Origin: Mermis nigrescens
Lineage: Eukaryota; Nematoda; Enoplea; Mermithida; Mermithidae
Direction of reading: 5' to 3'
Assembly: GCA_036768485.1 (NCBI GenBank)
Contig: JAVLUZ010000273.1
Location: 6,404,846-6,468,845, forward strand
Length of the DNA: 64,000 nucleotides
In this document: piece by piece, positions 1 through 10,559 of the stretch
Layout: each line of letters starts with the position of its first letter
How positions within the stretch are numbered: the first letter of the stretch is position 1
The notes under the pieces: model-generated
The model's database searches: none
Seen by the model: the letters and a program-made list of their open reading frames with translations, nothing else
What the model was told of the DNA's origin: nothing
Program-made: the position numbers and the translations under genes

Positions 1-424
1 GTTTCAGGAGCCCAATCGAGCCATTTTGATGGAAAATTCAGAATAACGGTCTCTGAATACCTATTGGGCCCAAATATGAATACCACTGTATCATCCAGTA
101 AAAATGTTTTCCACGCATACACAACAAACACACACACAGACAGACAACTCAAAATTAATATTATAGATTTTGTTGGATTTGCTCGATTCTTTCCTTAATT
201 GTTTCAAAATTTGTTCATGTTTTTATGTTCTAAAAAAGAGCGAGCATTGTTCTAAACGTAAAAAAACTAGTGTTTTCAACGCGCACTCATCGGTTTTTAG
301 CCAAAATAACATTTTTAAAATTTTTGAAGCAACCACCTTAAAATTCCTACGCCGAGTACGTGAAAGCCAATTAGTGTCGCTTAGCTTAAATCGATCTACA
401 ACGATCCAACAAACGGGTCGCTTC
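1..424. other. Unassigned left edge of window
   Basis: No gene is recognisable. A short CA/ACAG-rich simple stretch lies near 118-150. The rest is AT-rich, with reading frames that look random. The 8 bases at its end (GTCGCTTC, 417-424) are the target duplication of the following MITE. Confidence 0.5.
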
Positions 425-698
425 CATAGGTGGGCAGCACCAAAATTTGGGGGGGGTGAAAAATTTCTGAAGGGGGTGAAAAATTTTTCAAAGGTCAAAA
501 ATGGTCTTAAAAGTGGTCGTATGGCGAAAAAAACACCATTTTTCGACGTTTCTCATTGAGCACTATCCAATGGCATCAAAAAATTGCTAAAAAAGCAAAA
601 AAAAATTTTTCTGGGGGTTGGGGGTATTTTGATTTCTGGGGGGGGGTATTTCAACTTCTGGGGGTGCATACCCCCTAAACCCCCCACGCCCATGTGTG
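425..698 (+). mobile_element. hAT-like MITE, family M, copy 1
   Basis: Non-autonomous element of about 270 bp. Its ends read CATAGGTGGGC (left) and CCCATGTGTG (right, the reverse complement of a CACAC.TGGGC end). It is flanked by perfect 8-bp duplications GTCGCTTC at 417-424 and 699-706. The interior shared by all copies has 'ATGGTGGTATGGCGAAAA', 'TTGGCATCAAAAAATTG' and G-run blocks. It encodes no protein. The 8-bp duplication and short ends point to hAT-type transposase mobilisation; the source element is not in the window. Confidence 0.85.
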
Positions 699-706
699 GT
701 CGCTTC

Positions 707-1237
707 CATAAGTGGGCAGCATCGAAATTCTAGTGGAGGGAGAAGATGCAAGATTTTTAAAAGGTGAAAAGAAATGGTCTTAAAAAATGGTGATATGGCT
801 GAAAACACAATTTTTCAATGTTTCTTATGGAGCACTATCCATTGGCATCAAAAAATTGTGAAAAAACAAAGAAAATTTCCAAAAATTGAATTCTAGGAGG
901 AGGTATTTTTGTTTCTAAGGGTATTCGGACTCCTGGAGGGCATAGTCCCAAACATAGGTGGGCAGCACCGAAATTCTGGGGGGGGGGTGAAAAAATTTTC
1001 AAAGGTCAAAAAATGGTCTTAAAAGTGGTCATATGGCGAGAAAAACACCATTTTTCGACGTTTCTCATCAAGCACTATCCAATGGCATCAAAAAATTGCT
1101 AGAGAAGCAAAAAAATTTTTCTGGGGGGGGAGTATTTTGATTTCTGGGAGGGGGTATTTCAACTTCTGTGGGGGTGCATACCCCAACCAACCCCCACGCC
1201 CATGTGTGGTCCCAAACTCCCCCCACGCCCACGTGTG
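707..1237 (+). mobile_element. Family M MITE, copy 2, split by copy 3
   Basis: Begins CATAAGTGGGC directly after the 8-bp GTCGCTTC that ends copy 1, so copies 1 and 2 are head-to-tail with exactly one target copy between them. It is interrupted at 952/1217 by copy 3 and resumes with its own CCCCACGCCC terminus. Its far-side duplication (GTCTTCTC) is only a partial match to GTCGCTTC. Confidence 0.75.
953..1208 (+). mobile_element. Family M MITE, copy 3, nested inside copy 2
   Basis: Full-length copy of 256 bp. It is flanked by perfect 8-bp duplications GTCCCAAA at 945-952 and 1209-1216, which are internal bases of copy 2. It therefore jumped into copy 2 after copy 2 had inserted. Confidence 0.88.
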
Positions 1238-1322
1238 GTCTTCTCGTGCCAACTAGGTTTTGTAGTAGACTGATTAATAATAATGGCCAAAAAGTGCTCA
1301 AATTTCAAAATTTACGTTACAG

Positions 1323-1680
1323 CGTATCGGAGCAATGCCGGAGGCAGACCCGTCAAATAATCCGCGCGGCCTGTCAATGCGTTAAGCAAAAACGCGACGA
1401 ACTACTGGAAAATTTGGACTCGAGTTATCAAACGTCGTCGGTCGAAATTTTGAAATTAACGCCCGCCTTTCTCGGCCTGGACGTGACGGGAAATGTCAGA
1501 CAGCCGCTGAAGAAATGCTATAGCGATCGGGGGCTCAGTCCCATCGGCGTCTTAGTCGCCGCCGACTTTCCGCTCGTCGCCGCGTTCAAGGGCTTTAAAC
1601 CGCGGCCGCAGGGCCTCCAGGGCCTGAAAAATCTGATCTACGCTCAAACGGATTTGCCGGACGTTTGCGAAAAGTGTTGA
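1323..1680 (+). CDS. GC-rich exon-like reading frame, 3' end of an unknown host gene
   Basis: An open frame ending in TGA at 1678-1680 is strikingly GC-rich, with G/C-ending codons, unlike the AT-rich DNA on both sides. A plausible 3' splice site (TTACGTTACAG) ends just before it. The predicted residues include several Cys (QCRRQTRQ, CQCVKQKRDE, ending CEKC) and a hydrophobic stretch SPIGVLVAADFPLVAAF. I do not recognise the family. Upstream lie only MITEs, so any 5' exons would be outside or further upstream. It could instead be a retrocopy fragment or captured host sequence inside repeats. The frame upstream of 1323 runs through MITE sequence and is not credible coding. Confidence 0.45.
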
Positions 1681-1794
1681 CCTTTCAAAAATAGATTTGC
1701 GAACTCGTAGTGTTCTATGTAAAATTTGAATTCAAAATAATGGACACGTACATACGTACACACATGGGCGTGGGGAGGATTTGGGGGTATGCAC

Positions 1795-2046
1795 CATACG
1801 TGGGCAGCAAGAAAATTCTGCGGTGTACAAGACTTTTCGATGGTCAAAAAATGGCCTTAAAAATGGTGGTATGGCAATAAAAACACAATTTTTCAACGTT
1901 TCTCATCGAGCACTATCCATTGGCATCAAAAAATGCGAAAAAAAACAAAAAAATTAAAATTGAATTCTGGGGGGGTTATTTCGATTTCTGGTGGTTGGTA
2001 TTTTAGTTTCCGGGGGTGCATAGCCCCAAACCCCCCACGCCCAGAT
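1795..2046 (+). mobile_element. Family M MITE, copy 5 (first of a tandem doublet)
   Basis: Starts CATACGTGGGCAGC after GTATGCAC (1787-1794) and ends before GTGTGCAC (2047-2054, 7/8 identical). It is inserted within copy 4 and followed immediately by copy 6 in the same orientation. Confidence 0.8.
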
Positions 2047-2054
2047 GTGTGCAC

Positions 2055-2304
2055 CAATACGTGGACAGCAAGAAAATTCTGAGAGTACAAGATTTTTCAA
2101 TGGTCAAAAAATGGCCTTAAAAATGGTGTTATGGCGATAAAACACCGTTTTAGACGTTTCTCCTCGAGCACTATTCATTGGCATCGAAAAAATGCGAAAA
2201 AGGAAAAAAATTATAAAATTGAATTCTGGAGGGTATTTTGATTTCTGGGGGTATTTTGGTTCCTCGAGGGGTGCATACCCCCTAAACCCCCACGCCCAGG
2301 TGTG
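2055..2304 (+). mobile_element. Family M MITE, copy 6 (second of a tandem doublet)
   Basis: Starts CAATACGTGG after GTGTGCAC and ends CCCAGGTGTG before GTATGCAC (2305-2312). The pattern octamer-MITE-octamer-MITE-octamer repeats what is seen at 417-706. Confidence 0.8.
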
Positions 2305-2887
2305 GTATGCACTCCTCTCAGAAGGCTGAATACCCACCCCTTCCCAGAAACCAAAACCCCTTCCCAGAATTCAATCTTTAAAATTTTTTTCGCAATTTTT
2401 TATGCCAATGGATAGTTCTCCGTGAGAAACGTTGAAAAATGTTGTTTTCTCGCCATATCGCCATTTTTAAGACCATTTTTTGACTTTCAAAAATTTTGCA
2501 CACACACACACATACCCCAAAATTTTCGGGCTGCCCATGTATGCGTACTCGTACGTACATGACGGAGTGGAATTTTAATGGGCTCAAAAAATTTGTTTGA
2601 AGATTTTTCAGCCTAGAAACGGTGAGCACTGGTCACCATGTATTAGGGCAGCAACACGATTTCAAGAAGCGCTGGGGCAACGTCGTCAAAGAATTGCAAC
2701 GGAAATTAAATCCTGCGACCTGCCGTAAATTCCGGCGGATGGGGGTACTTCGGAATCTAGAAGGGATTTAGATCTCTATTCCCACATGTGCTGCGCGCCA
2801 TATGGCCTATACCAGAGTACGGCAGGGAGTCTGAGTTATGTACGAAAATTTCTTATGGTCAAAGATGAGCAAAAGGTTATCGATAGG

Positions 2888-3092
2888 CTTATCTGGGCGT
2901 GGGTGGTTTGAGAAGTAAGCACCCCCAGTAACCAAAATACCCCTCCAGAATTCAATTTTTGAAATTTGTTTTGTTTTTCTCGCAATTATTTTGATGCCAA
3001 TGCTGTTTTTTCGCCATACCATCATTTTTAAGGCCATTTTTTGACCTTTGAAAAATCTTACAACCCCAGAACACTGGTGCCGCCCACCTATG
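2888..3092 (-). mobile_element. Family M MITE, copy 7, diverged
   Basis: Recognised from ATCTGGGCGTGGG at one end, AAAATACCCCTCC and GCCAATGC inside, and GCCGCCCACCTATG at the other end. No convincing 8-bp duplication remains. Confidence 0.6.
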
Positions 3093-4249
3093 GTGATGAG
3101 GCTGAAAATCACTTTTCAACAAAAAGTATATTTCGACGTTCGTCATCGCGCTCTATTTATCGTCATCAAACAATCGCTAAAGTGAAAAAAAGCAAAAATT
3201 CAGTTTTAGGGTCGTTCGAATTTCGCTGGAGTCTTTGGATTCTGATAGGTGTAGCCAAACAGCAACCCCATCCCCTATGTGGCCACGATTAGCCGAATAG
3301 CTCAAAACTAATTTTTGGATCTAAGTAGCTGACAAAAGGGCTATGCTCTACAGATCACGATCAGTTTATTTGAAATTTTGCCAGCAATTTTAAAATTTGC
3401 AACTCAAATCAGACGACCCGAATTTTAGAAACCTGGGTTTGGTGCGGAAATTTCCAAGGGTAAAAAATCAGTGGTAGAGCTATAACTCACTTTTCCGACG
3501 ATTCTTATTAGCACTATTTATGTGTGGCATTGAAGAATCGCAGAAAAAACGAAAATGTCAAGCTATAAAGGGCAAGCCTCTTTTATTCATTTTGCTTAAA
3601 TTTCTCACCTTTTTCAGCGTTTCGCGGCGGATTTCAGTTAAGGTCAAAAAAACATTTTTTTGGTTAAAATTTTCAAAAACTTTAAAATTAAAAAAAATTT
3701 GCGATTATGTTTTAAATAGAAGCAAATAAAATAAAACGGCTAAAAAATGCTGATTTGCACGTGAATGGCGAATTTTTGGAACCACTTTGGCTGTTTCAGA
3801 AAAATTTAGGGGGTAAAAATTCAGATCCGGTACTGTTGTTAAGCGCCGTCAAAAGTGTATTTTCAAAGATGATCGAAAATCAGAAGTAAATCACCACGAG
3901 CAATATACATGAGTGGCTTAAAACAAAAACAACCTGCAAATCTTCGGCTGATGCGCACTACTGCTGTTTCTGAGAGAATAGTTCATTTCAATTCAAAAAG
4001 TTCGTGCGCCGAATCGAATACGATCTTCAGCGTTTTATAATTTTGAACATCATACTTTTAAAAATATCCACTTAAACTAAATTTTTGCTATTTTGTTTTT
4101 ACCCATGATCATTTTTTAAAGTTTCCCATCTTAATTTTCAATTTTTTGTAGCTTAGCTCCTAGACGGATGGATTCCAGGCGCTTAAATAAATTCGACTGG
4201 AGCCCTATTTGCTCAACAAAGCCGCTGGGATACTTTGTTGAATTATCAC
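3093..4249. repeat. AT-rich interval with old family M-like segments
   Basis: Segments near 3100-3200 and 3480-3560 resemble the family M interior (CGACGTTCGTCATCGCGC; a stretch like TTGGCATTGAAGAATCGC). They suggest very old copies or a longer ancestral element. No gene is supported; the short frames here lack codon bias. Confidence 0.35.
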
Positions 4250-4492
4250 CACACCTGGGCGTGGGGGCTTTGTGGGGTATGCACCTTCTCAGAAACCAAA
4301 ATATACTTCCCCCAGAATTCAATTTCTAAGAATTTTTTCGTGTTTTTCGCAATTTTTTGATGCTAATGGATAGTGCTCGATGAGAAACGTTGAAAAATGG
4401 TGTTTTTTCGCTATACCACTATTTTTAAGGCCATTTTTTACCTTTGACAAATCTGCCCCCCCTCCGCAGAGTTTTGGTGCCGCCCACCTATG
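4250..4492 (-). mobile_element. Family M MITE, copy 8
   Basis: Starts CACACCTGGGCGTGGGGG and ends GCCGCCCACCTATG. The flanking octamers ATTATCAC (4242-4249) and GTTATCAT (4493-4500) match at 6 of 8 positions. Confidence 0.75.
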
Positions 4493-4612
4493 GTTATCAT
4501 CAACCTCTACATATTTTAATCCTTACAGAAATCGTATGCCCTCTCATCCCAAAAGATACATTTTTTTGAAAGCTCTTGAAATGCCAATTCTAAAATGCAC
4601 CTATTAAAGCCC

Positions 4613-4775
4613 CAGGCACGTAGCCGGCCCTCCTATTTTGGGGGGACCAACGACAATTTTGGAGAGGACTAAGCCCAAAAGGGTCAAAATAGCACACAAT
4701 AACATTTAAAAAGTCCTATTTTTCCGATTTTTTTTAAATTTTGGGGTTCCCCCATTCCCCAGAACTACCTGCGTG
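4613..4775. mobile_element. hAT-like MITE, family CAGGCACGTAG, short copy
   Basis: A 163-bp element. The left end is CAGGCACGTAG; the right end, reverse-complemented, is CACGCAGGTAG (9 of 11 identical). Flanking octamers TAAAGCCC (4605-4612) and TTAAGCCC (4776-4783) match at 7/8. Its left ~150 bp is clearly homologous to the left end of the 1.6-kb element at 46272-47888. Confidence 0.75.
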
Positions 4776-4914
4776 TTAAGCCCATGAGATATATAAATTG
4801 CAGCCCTCTTAACTAAAAAATGTTGACTATCTTGAAACATTTGTAATTTGTAAAACATGCGTAAAAAATACACTTTTCGGATACAGTAACCAGAATAGCA
4901 ATAGCCATATTGAA

Positions 4915-5734
4915 ACTAGCAAAGAAAAATGCTCCGATGGAACAAAAAAGGGGAATATACTTGGGATTGTGAATTATCGAGGATGTAAAAGGAGGGGACT
5001 AGGAAAAATCTCCCTATGTTATATGCAAAGAATCGCAAAATATGTAAAAAATCAGACTTTCTCTAAACAATGCAAAAAATCGAAGTATATTCTGCGGTCT
5101 CTGAAAACACGTATTATTTTAAAATAATTTTTTCTGATTGATATAATATCTTAAAAGCATATTACGTAATGCAACTTTTTGCAGACTTCATTCAACTTTG
5201 AGTTGCTTATTAATGTGACTGAAAGTGAAATGCTGTTAACAAATCATAATTAAGTTGTTCTTATTTCATTATTACTAAGCATGTCACTTAGCAGATACAG
5301 CCATTCTAAGTGTCAAAGTGCAAGCAATATTCAAATTCCCAAAAAATTGATTGTAAAAAGCAGCGAATTAGCAATGCAGTAGCCAAGCGAATTGAATGAA
5401 ATCGTACATATCGATGCATTCAAGCAATCGATGATATTGTTGGTTCAAAGCAGTAGGAAACACGGAAGCTGACGTGCAACAGACCTTATGTAGATACTCT
5501 TTTACACATGTCTACAGCAATTGTTTACTAAACTTTTACATTTTTCAAAGGCCGCAGGATATACTTCGATTTTTTGCATTGTTTAGAGAAAGTCTGATTT
5601 TTTACATATTTTGCGATTCTTGGCATATAACATAGGGAGATTTTCCCTAGTCCCCTCCTTTTACATCCTCGATAATTCACAATCCCAAGTATATTCCCCT
5701 TTTTTGTTCCATCGGAGCATTTTTCTTTGCTAGT
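4915..5734. mobile_element. Fold-back element with ~190-bp inverted arms (family F)
   Basis: The left arm (about 4915-5105) and right arm (about 5545-5734) are near-perfect inverted repeats beginning ACTAGCAAAGAAAAATGC and containing GATGTAAAAGGAGGGGACTA. The middle ~440 bp has no gene. Related arms occur at 25978-26082, 51566-51745, 53070-54475 (split), 56150-56336 and 63877-64000. No target duplication is visible, and in several places the arm continues outward into the GTGTAAAC array, so this may be the core of a larger element. Confidence 0.7.
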
Positions 5735-8285
5735 ACCCCACTTTTAATTAGCAAGATTTGGAAATACAAAACTAGATTTCATTTACTGTGCGGTTCTTCT
5801 AATAATTGAATAGTTTAAACTTTACAAAGCTACTAGTTGTAGAAGAAACAAACATTCTGATTAGTAATTCTTATGTTACGTAGAACATCCTGTAAAGAAA
5901 TATGCTTCCAAAACTTTCTAGAGCTAAACTTAATTTACATTTTAAACTTTATACAAGAGTGTAAAGAATTTTTGTGGGATTAATAATTTCGATATTGCTC
6001 TGATATAACGATCAGCATTTATTAAGAAATGAAACCTCTATAATGTTCTAAGAACAAATTAACATTAGGTGTTAATCACTTTACACTACTCTTCATGCGC
6101 CCCTAGCAGACGTATCACATCTGTTTCCATATATATTTTACGACTTTAGAGAAAAAATAAGTTACCGTGAGGCACTCTAGAATGGAGCTTATTATATAGT
6201 GTAAACTTCACACTAGCGACGAGTGTAAAGAAGATTTTAGTCGGATTTGTAAATTCGATATTACTCGGATATTACGATCAACATTCATGAAAAAATTACG
6301 TCTCCATAACGGTTTAATGACAAATAGACACAGATGTAAACCACTTTACATAACTGTTGAGTGTAACCAAACGCACCCAGCTGACGTCCCTTAATTGATT
6401 CCATGTAAATTTTCAGATTTCGGCAAAAAATTTAAGTTTTTGCAAAGCTCTAGAACGAAGATAAACCACTTTACATCACTGTTGAGTGTAAACAAACGCG
6501 CCCAGCTGACGTCCCTTATTTGATTCCATGTAAATTTTCAGATTTCGGCGAAAAATTCAGGTTTTCGCAAAGCTCTAGAACGAAGATTAATCAGCAGTGT
6601 AAACTTTACACAACCGTCTAGTGTAAAGAGAATTTTATTCCGATTTGTAAATCTGATATTACTCGGATATTATTATCAACATTTATGAAAAAATTTCATG
6701 TCTACAATGGTCTTAGGACAAATAAACAATGAGTGTAAACAACTTTACATCACTGTTGGATGTAAACAAACGCACCTACGTGACGTCTCACATTTGATTC
6801 TTTGAAAATTTCTAGACTCCAGGGAAAAATTAGGTTTCTGGAATGCTCAAAAACGAAGATAAATACATATGAAGTGTAAACTTCATGTAAACACCTAGTG
6901 TAAAGAAGATTTTAGGCAGATTCGTGATTTTGATATTGTTCCGATATTACGATTAATATTTATGAAAAAAATTAAGTCTCCATATTGTTCTATGGGCAAA
7001 CTAACAATAGGTGTAAACCACTTTACAACACTGTAGAGTGTAAACATATGCGCCAGACTGGCATATCAAATTTGGTTCATGGTCCAATTCTAGACTTGAT
7101 AATCGTGTCCCTGACTCGTAACCGGAGAAGCAGGCAGAAAAAACAAGACAGAAACGCATTTTAAACACCAAATTTTTTACTATACACTCGCTAAATATTA
7201 ATGTATGGACAATTTGCTTTGACATGCACCCGATATAAAGCACTTTATTTTTATTCTATTGGACTTATCCCGACTTCTGGACGGAGAAAGTGGCGAACAA
7301 AAAACGCAACAAAAACGTATTTTCAATCATTTAGAACACTGTAAACTTTAAAATTCCGTACCGAACTCCCCATTGAGTTTAAAGAAATTCGGTTTAATGT
7401 AATTTGTAGCTTTTAAATCGTAGTACATTCCTGTGTGCCAAAATTCTCTTGCAAAAATTATTTGGTATGATTTATTAATCAAAATTCAGAAAAAACGTGT
7501 TTTTTCGCCCATTTTTTACCTCTGATTTCAAACTTTACACCTCCATAAATAGCTCAATATTGCGGTTGTTTCAATGCAATTTGCTGCGATGTGTAGCCCC
7601 TGAGAGGCACTTTATTACTGCTGTATTCAATTTACCCTGACTCATTAGCGAAAAAATTTGGCAGAGAAATCTTACCTAAAATCAGTTTTTAACACCATCC
7701 ACTAGAGTGTAAGCTTTAAACCCCAAGATCTAACTCGCCATAGAGCGTGGAGGACTTTGCTTATATGCAGAATGTAGCCCTTGATCCGCTCTACATTTCT
7801 GTCAGAAAACATTTCAAAAAACTCATAACCGGAGTTAGTATCAGACATAAGCAGGTTAAAAAATCGACCAAAAAGTGCTTTTTCACCCCTAGATTGTCGC
7901 ACTCTTTACACTGCCATTCGATAACTAATGCGAATTTCAAAAAACAAAAAAGTGCCATCTTTAGAATTCATCCCTCTATTAGCCTATGCTGTTCAATTCT
8001 TCGAGTCATTAATATTCAGTTGTCCACATGCCGCATTATAAATGTCCCAAAATTTGTCCTATGTTATAACGTTACACAAAAACTTTACACCTCCTTTACA
8101 CAGTCAGTTTTGCGTTTCAAGAAAAAACAAAAAAACACAGGCAGCGAATTTTTTTATTATCTTTCTTTAAAAAAACCGCACCTTCCAGAAGTGTCCCGTT
8201 ATAGCTGTAGAGGGTTGCACAGGTGTTAGGGGTACCCAGGTATATTACAGGTACCACGCGCTAACGCGCTACCTATGATGTATTC
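5735..8285 (+). repeat. GTGTAAAC array (family G)
   Basis: About 2.5 kb of diverged units of roughly 125-230 bp, each with paired GTGTAAAC / TTTACAC motifs, a 'TTCGTAATTCTGA'-like block and 'GCTCTAGAA'-like block. Two adjacent units (about 6336-6462 and 6463-6588) are nearly identical. It ends in 'GCGCTAACGCGC', also present near 55327-55340. Reading frames across it are incidental. Confidence 0.7.
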
Positions 8286-8535
8286 AACTTATCTAAATCA
8301 ATTTAGTAATTTTTACAAAACTCTTCGTTGTGCACTTCCTAAAAAATGCTTAAACAACAAATAATATATAAACTTCTCAAACAATTACAGCTAGAAGTAC
8401 GTTTTCCAATATGACTGCCCCCAAACAAAGAAGGTAAAACGCTAGCTAGGTCCTCCGCGATTCACCACTTAATACCATAGAAAGTGAAATATGAAAGAAA
8501 ATGAACTCCATCTAGGCGCAACTATATCTTGGCTG
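8286..8535. other. Unassigned spacer
   Basis: AT-rich, with no gene or known element seen. It precedes the hAT-type end at 8536. Confidence 0.3.
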
Positions 8536-8936
8536 CAGGGGCGGATTTAAGGGAGGGGTGGGCCGCCATCCCTCCCTTCTATTTTCAAACTGAAAATTTT
8601 GAAAATTCATGCTACAAATACAGGAAATCGAGCAGTAATTTGAGCTTCCTGAGTGTCCTTTCACCTGAATTTCAAATATTTCCGGGCGCTTCGCGTCGGA
8701 CGCTAAAATCAAAAAATAGGATCATTTTTTCGCAGAAATTGTCGGAATGTTTTTCAAATTTTTTGAAAAAAAATTTCAAGCTAACGACTATTTAAAGAAA
8801 ATTGAACGACGTAAAACGTCGAAAAACGCTATGTTTATTTCCCTCGTGAAAGGCAAGTTTTTGGACCCATTTTCGACTGTTATTGAGAAAGTTGGGCACC
8901 GCCCTCTCCCTTACGGAAATCACCAATCTGCCATCG
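8536..8936. mobile_element. hAT-like element, family H2, internally deleted copy
   Basis: The left end is CAGGGGCGGATTTAAGGG. The right end, reverse-complemented, reads CGATGGCAGATTGG and then follows the left-end sequence of the 59275 copy (CCCAACTTT, AACAGTCGAAAA, TTGCCT..CGCG). Flanking octamers CTTGGCTG and CTTGCACG match at 5/8, so the duplication is weak. It contains the 'GCGCTTCGCGTC' palindromic block typical of the family. Confidence 0.6.
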
Positions 8937-8944
8937 CTTGCACG

Positions 8945-9812
8945 TATTAAGCTTTTTATCTAAGATATAGTGTATGAGGATCTTTGCAATTTTTCGTTAT
9001 TTGTTTTCAACTTGGTGCGTTATAGACATAAAAATATATCAATTTTTTTGGCTAAATCGTTACATAACAAAACTTTCTATCTAACGCACCTGATATCATT
9101 TGAATTATTTGATTAGATCATTTTATCATGGCACAAAACCACCTTTGTTTGAAATCATAGTTCAGCGTCCACATATTCTATCAACTTGTATATTTACAAA
9201 AGCTACAAAGCGGATGCATGTTCTCAAAAGCAGTTGTGGCGAGATTTGATAAATTTTTCATCAACCTGTCCGTTAAACGCATTTTTAATGTTAAATCCGA
9301 GTAACAAGCAGACATGCACTTGTAGACTTTGGGGTATCCAGTCCAGTCCAGCCCTGGAAATTTTCTGAAAAAATGGGGCAAAATGAAGGCTCACTCATGA
9401 AAATAAAATTGAAACGGAAATCTTTAAGATTAATGCTATAAATACAGGAAATCGAGCAGTAATTCATGCTTTTAAAGGTCATTTCGCCCGAATTTCAAAA
9501 TTTTCCGAGCGCTACGCTTTGAATTTACGCTCGAGTCAAAGATATATGATCAAATGATCGCTAAAGGCAAATAAATATGATCATGATCATACGATCTTAG
9601 CGCTATTTCAACACTTAGCAGTTTCAGAAGTCGATTTGACCACGAAAAGCTCAATTTTTGACCACTCCCCTCCTGTCTTAGACCGGTCATGCAGTGCTCT
9701 TATGTTCCCGATCAAATCATGCTGGACATGTATCACACGCATACTTACTGAAAGTTCAAGTGTTAAGCGCACAATATCATTTAGTCAGTACAAGGGAATC
9801 GCTTAAGGCAAT
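8945..9812. other. Repeat-derived spacer
   Basis: About 9400-9540 shares 'CTATAAATACAGGAAATCGAGCAGTAAT' (quoted here only in part: AGGAAATCGAGCAGTAAT) with 8620-8640, so it is a relic of the same H2-like family. The piece near 9640-9700 ('GACCACTCCC...GGTCATGCAGTG') recurs near 60710 and 61750. No gene is supported. Confidence 0.4.
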
Positions 9813-10064
9813 CTATTTCCCAATTTCATCAAACATTTTTTTCGCTGCTGCTACTTTATCGTCGAAATTCTTCTTTGCTTTAATATCGATATTACCGTGT
9901 AAAATGTCAAAACTATGTTGAAGCGATCTAGCGACCTTTTCGACATCTTTCACGCTTCTTTTATTGTTATCTTTCTTGGCATCATTGCACTCACAATAAT
10001 AACTTCGATGATAAGCCATCTGGATCAGAGTCAATACTACGAAAGCAGCGATTGAATTGAACAT
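9813..10064 (-). CDS. Small secreted protein with dibasic site (paralog of the 51.2-kb gene)
   Basis: An 83-residue frame. The N-terminus MFNSIAAFVVLTLIQMA is a typical signal peptide. A linker rich in D/N/K follows, ending in KR at about residues 36-37, then a Lys/Asp-rich, probably helical 47-residue tail (SVKDVEKVARSLQHSF...). The paralog at 51231-51491 shares the MFNSI start, signal peptide, KR site and helical tail, which supports real coding rather than chance. The layout resembles a prohormone-like or secreted peptide precursor. I do not recognise a family and see no cysteine framework, so no toxin call is made. TTTTTCAG lies just upstream of the ATG and could be a splice acceptor. Confidence 0.55.
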   Translation of the reverse strand: MFNSIAAFVVLTLIQMAYHRSYYCECNDAKKDNNKRSVKDVEKVARSLQHSFDILHGNIDIKAKKNFDDKVAAAKKMFDEIGK

Positions 10065-10559
10065 TGCAGAAGATCTGAAAAAACTGAATGCCTACGCAGG
10101 CCCTTAACGAGGATTTTATTTCGAGGAAGGGGGAGGCCGAAAGTTTTTAGGCCAGATATATCGAGAACCATTAGGGCAAAAATAAAGGCAGTTTTGAGCC
10201 TATCTCGGCAAGGTTTATATGATAGCGAAGAAAAATTTCAAAAAACATTTTTAAACATTTTGCACTTTATTTCATATTGATATATAGCAAATTTATCATT
10301 TAAGCTGATTTCTCATCACTTAATCGATGAATTATTTCTTATCTGTTGCCTTTGATAAGAAAGAATTTATCGATTATCTCTTACTTAATCATTGTGCTTT
10401 ACAGAGAAAAACGATACAAATAATGCAATTCTGCGCCAAGCGCCAAAAAGTTGACATATTCTGCATATCAGGTTAAAATTTGAGCAATTTTGAGCGGGCT
10501 AGAAGACGAAAATATATATAAATGTAGTTATACCTGTCATCGAAGATCTAATGCTATAA
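10065..10559. other. Unassigned AT-rich interval
   Basis: No gene, element end or repeat unit is recognised. Confidence 0.3.

Larger units (their letters stand above)
1759..2545 (-). mobile_element. Family M MITE, copy 4, carrying two later copies
   Basis: The left piece 1759-1794 starts CACACATGGGCGTGGGG; the right piece 2313-2545 ends GCTGCCCATGTATG. Between them sit two further family members. The split point carries the octamer GTATGCAC at 1787-1794 and 2305-2312. The outer target duplication of this older copy is no longer clear. Confidence 0.75.

Noticed and set aside
223..808. Short minus-strand ORFs with PPP-rich stretches in 0.2-1.3 kb
   Set aside because: Shadows of the G-run blocks of family M MITEs.
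5735..8285. CRISPR-like regularly spaced repeats
   Set aside because: Units are long, diverged and variable, with no constant repeat/unique spacer pattern, and the genome is eukaryotic.
9813..10064. Venom-type toxin
   Set aside because: A signal peptide and KR site alone do not show this; there is no cysteine scaffold and no recognised toxin family.
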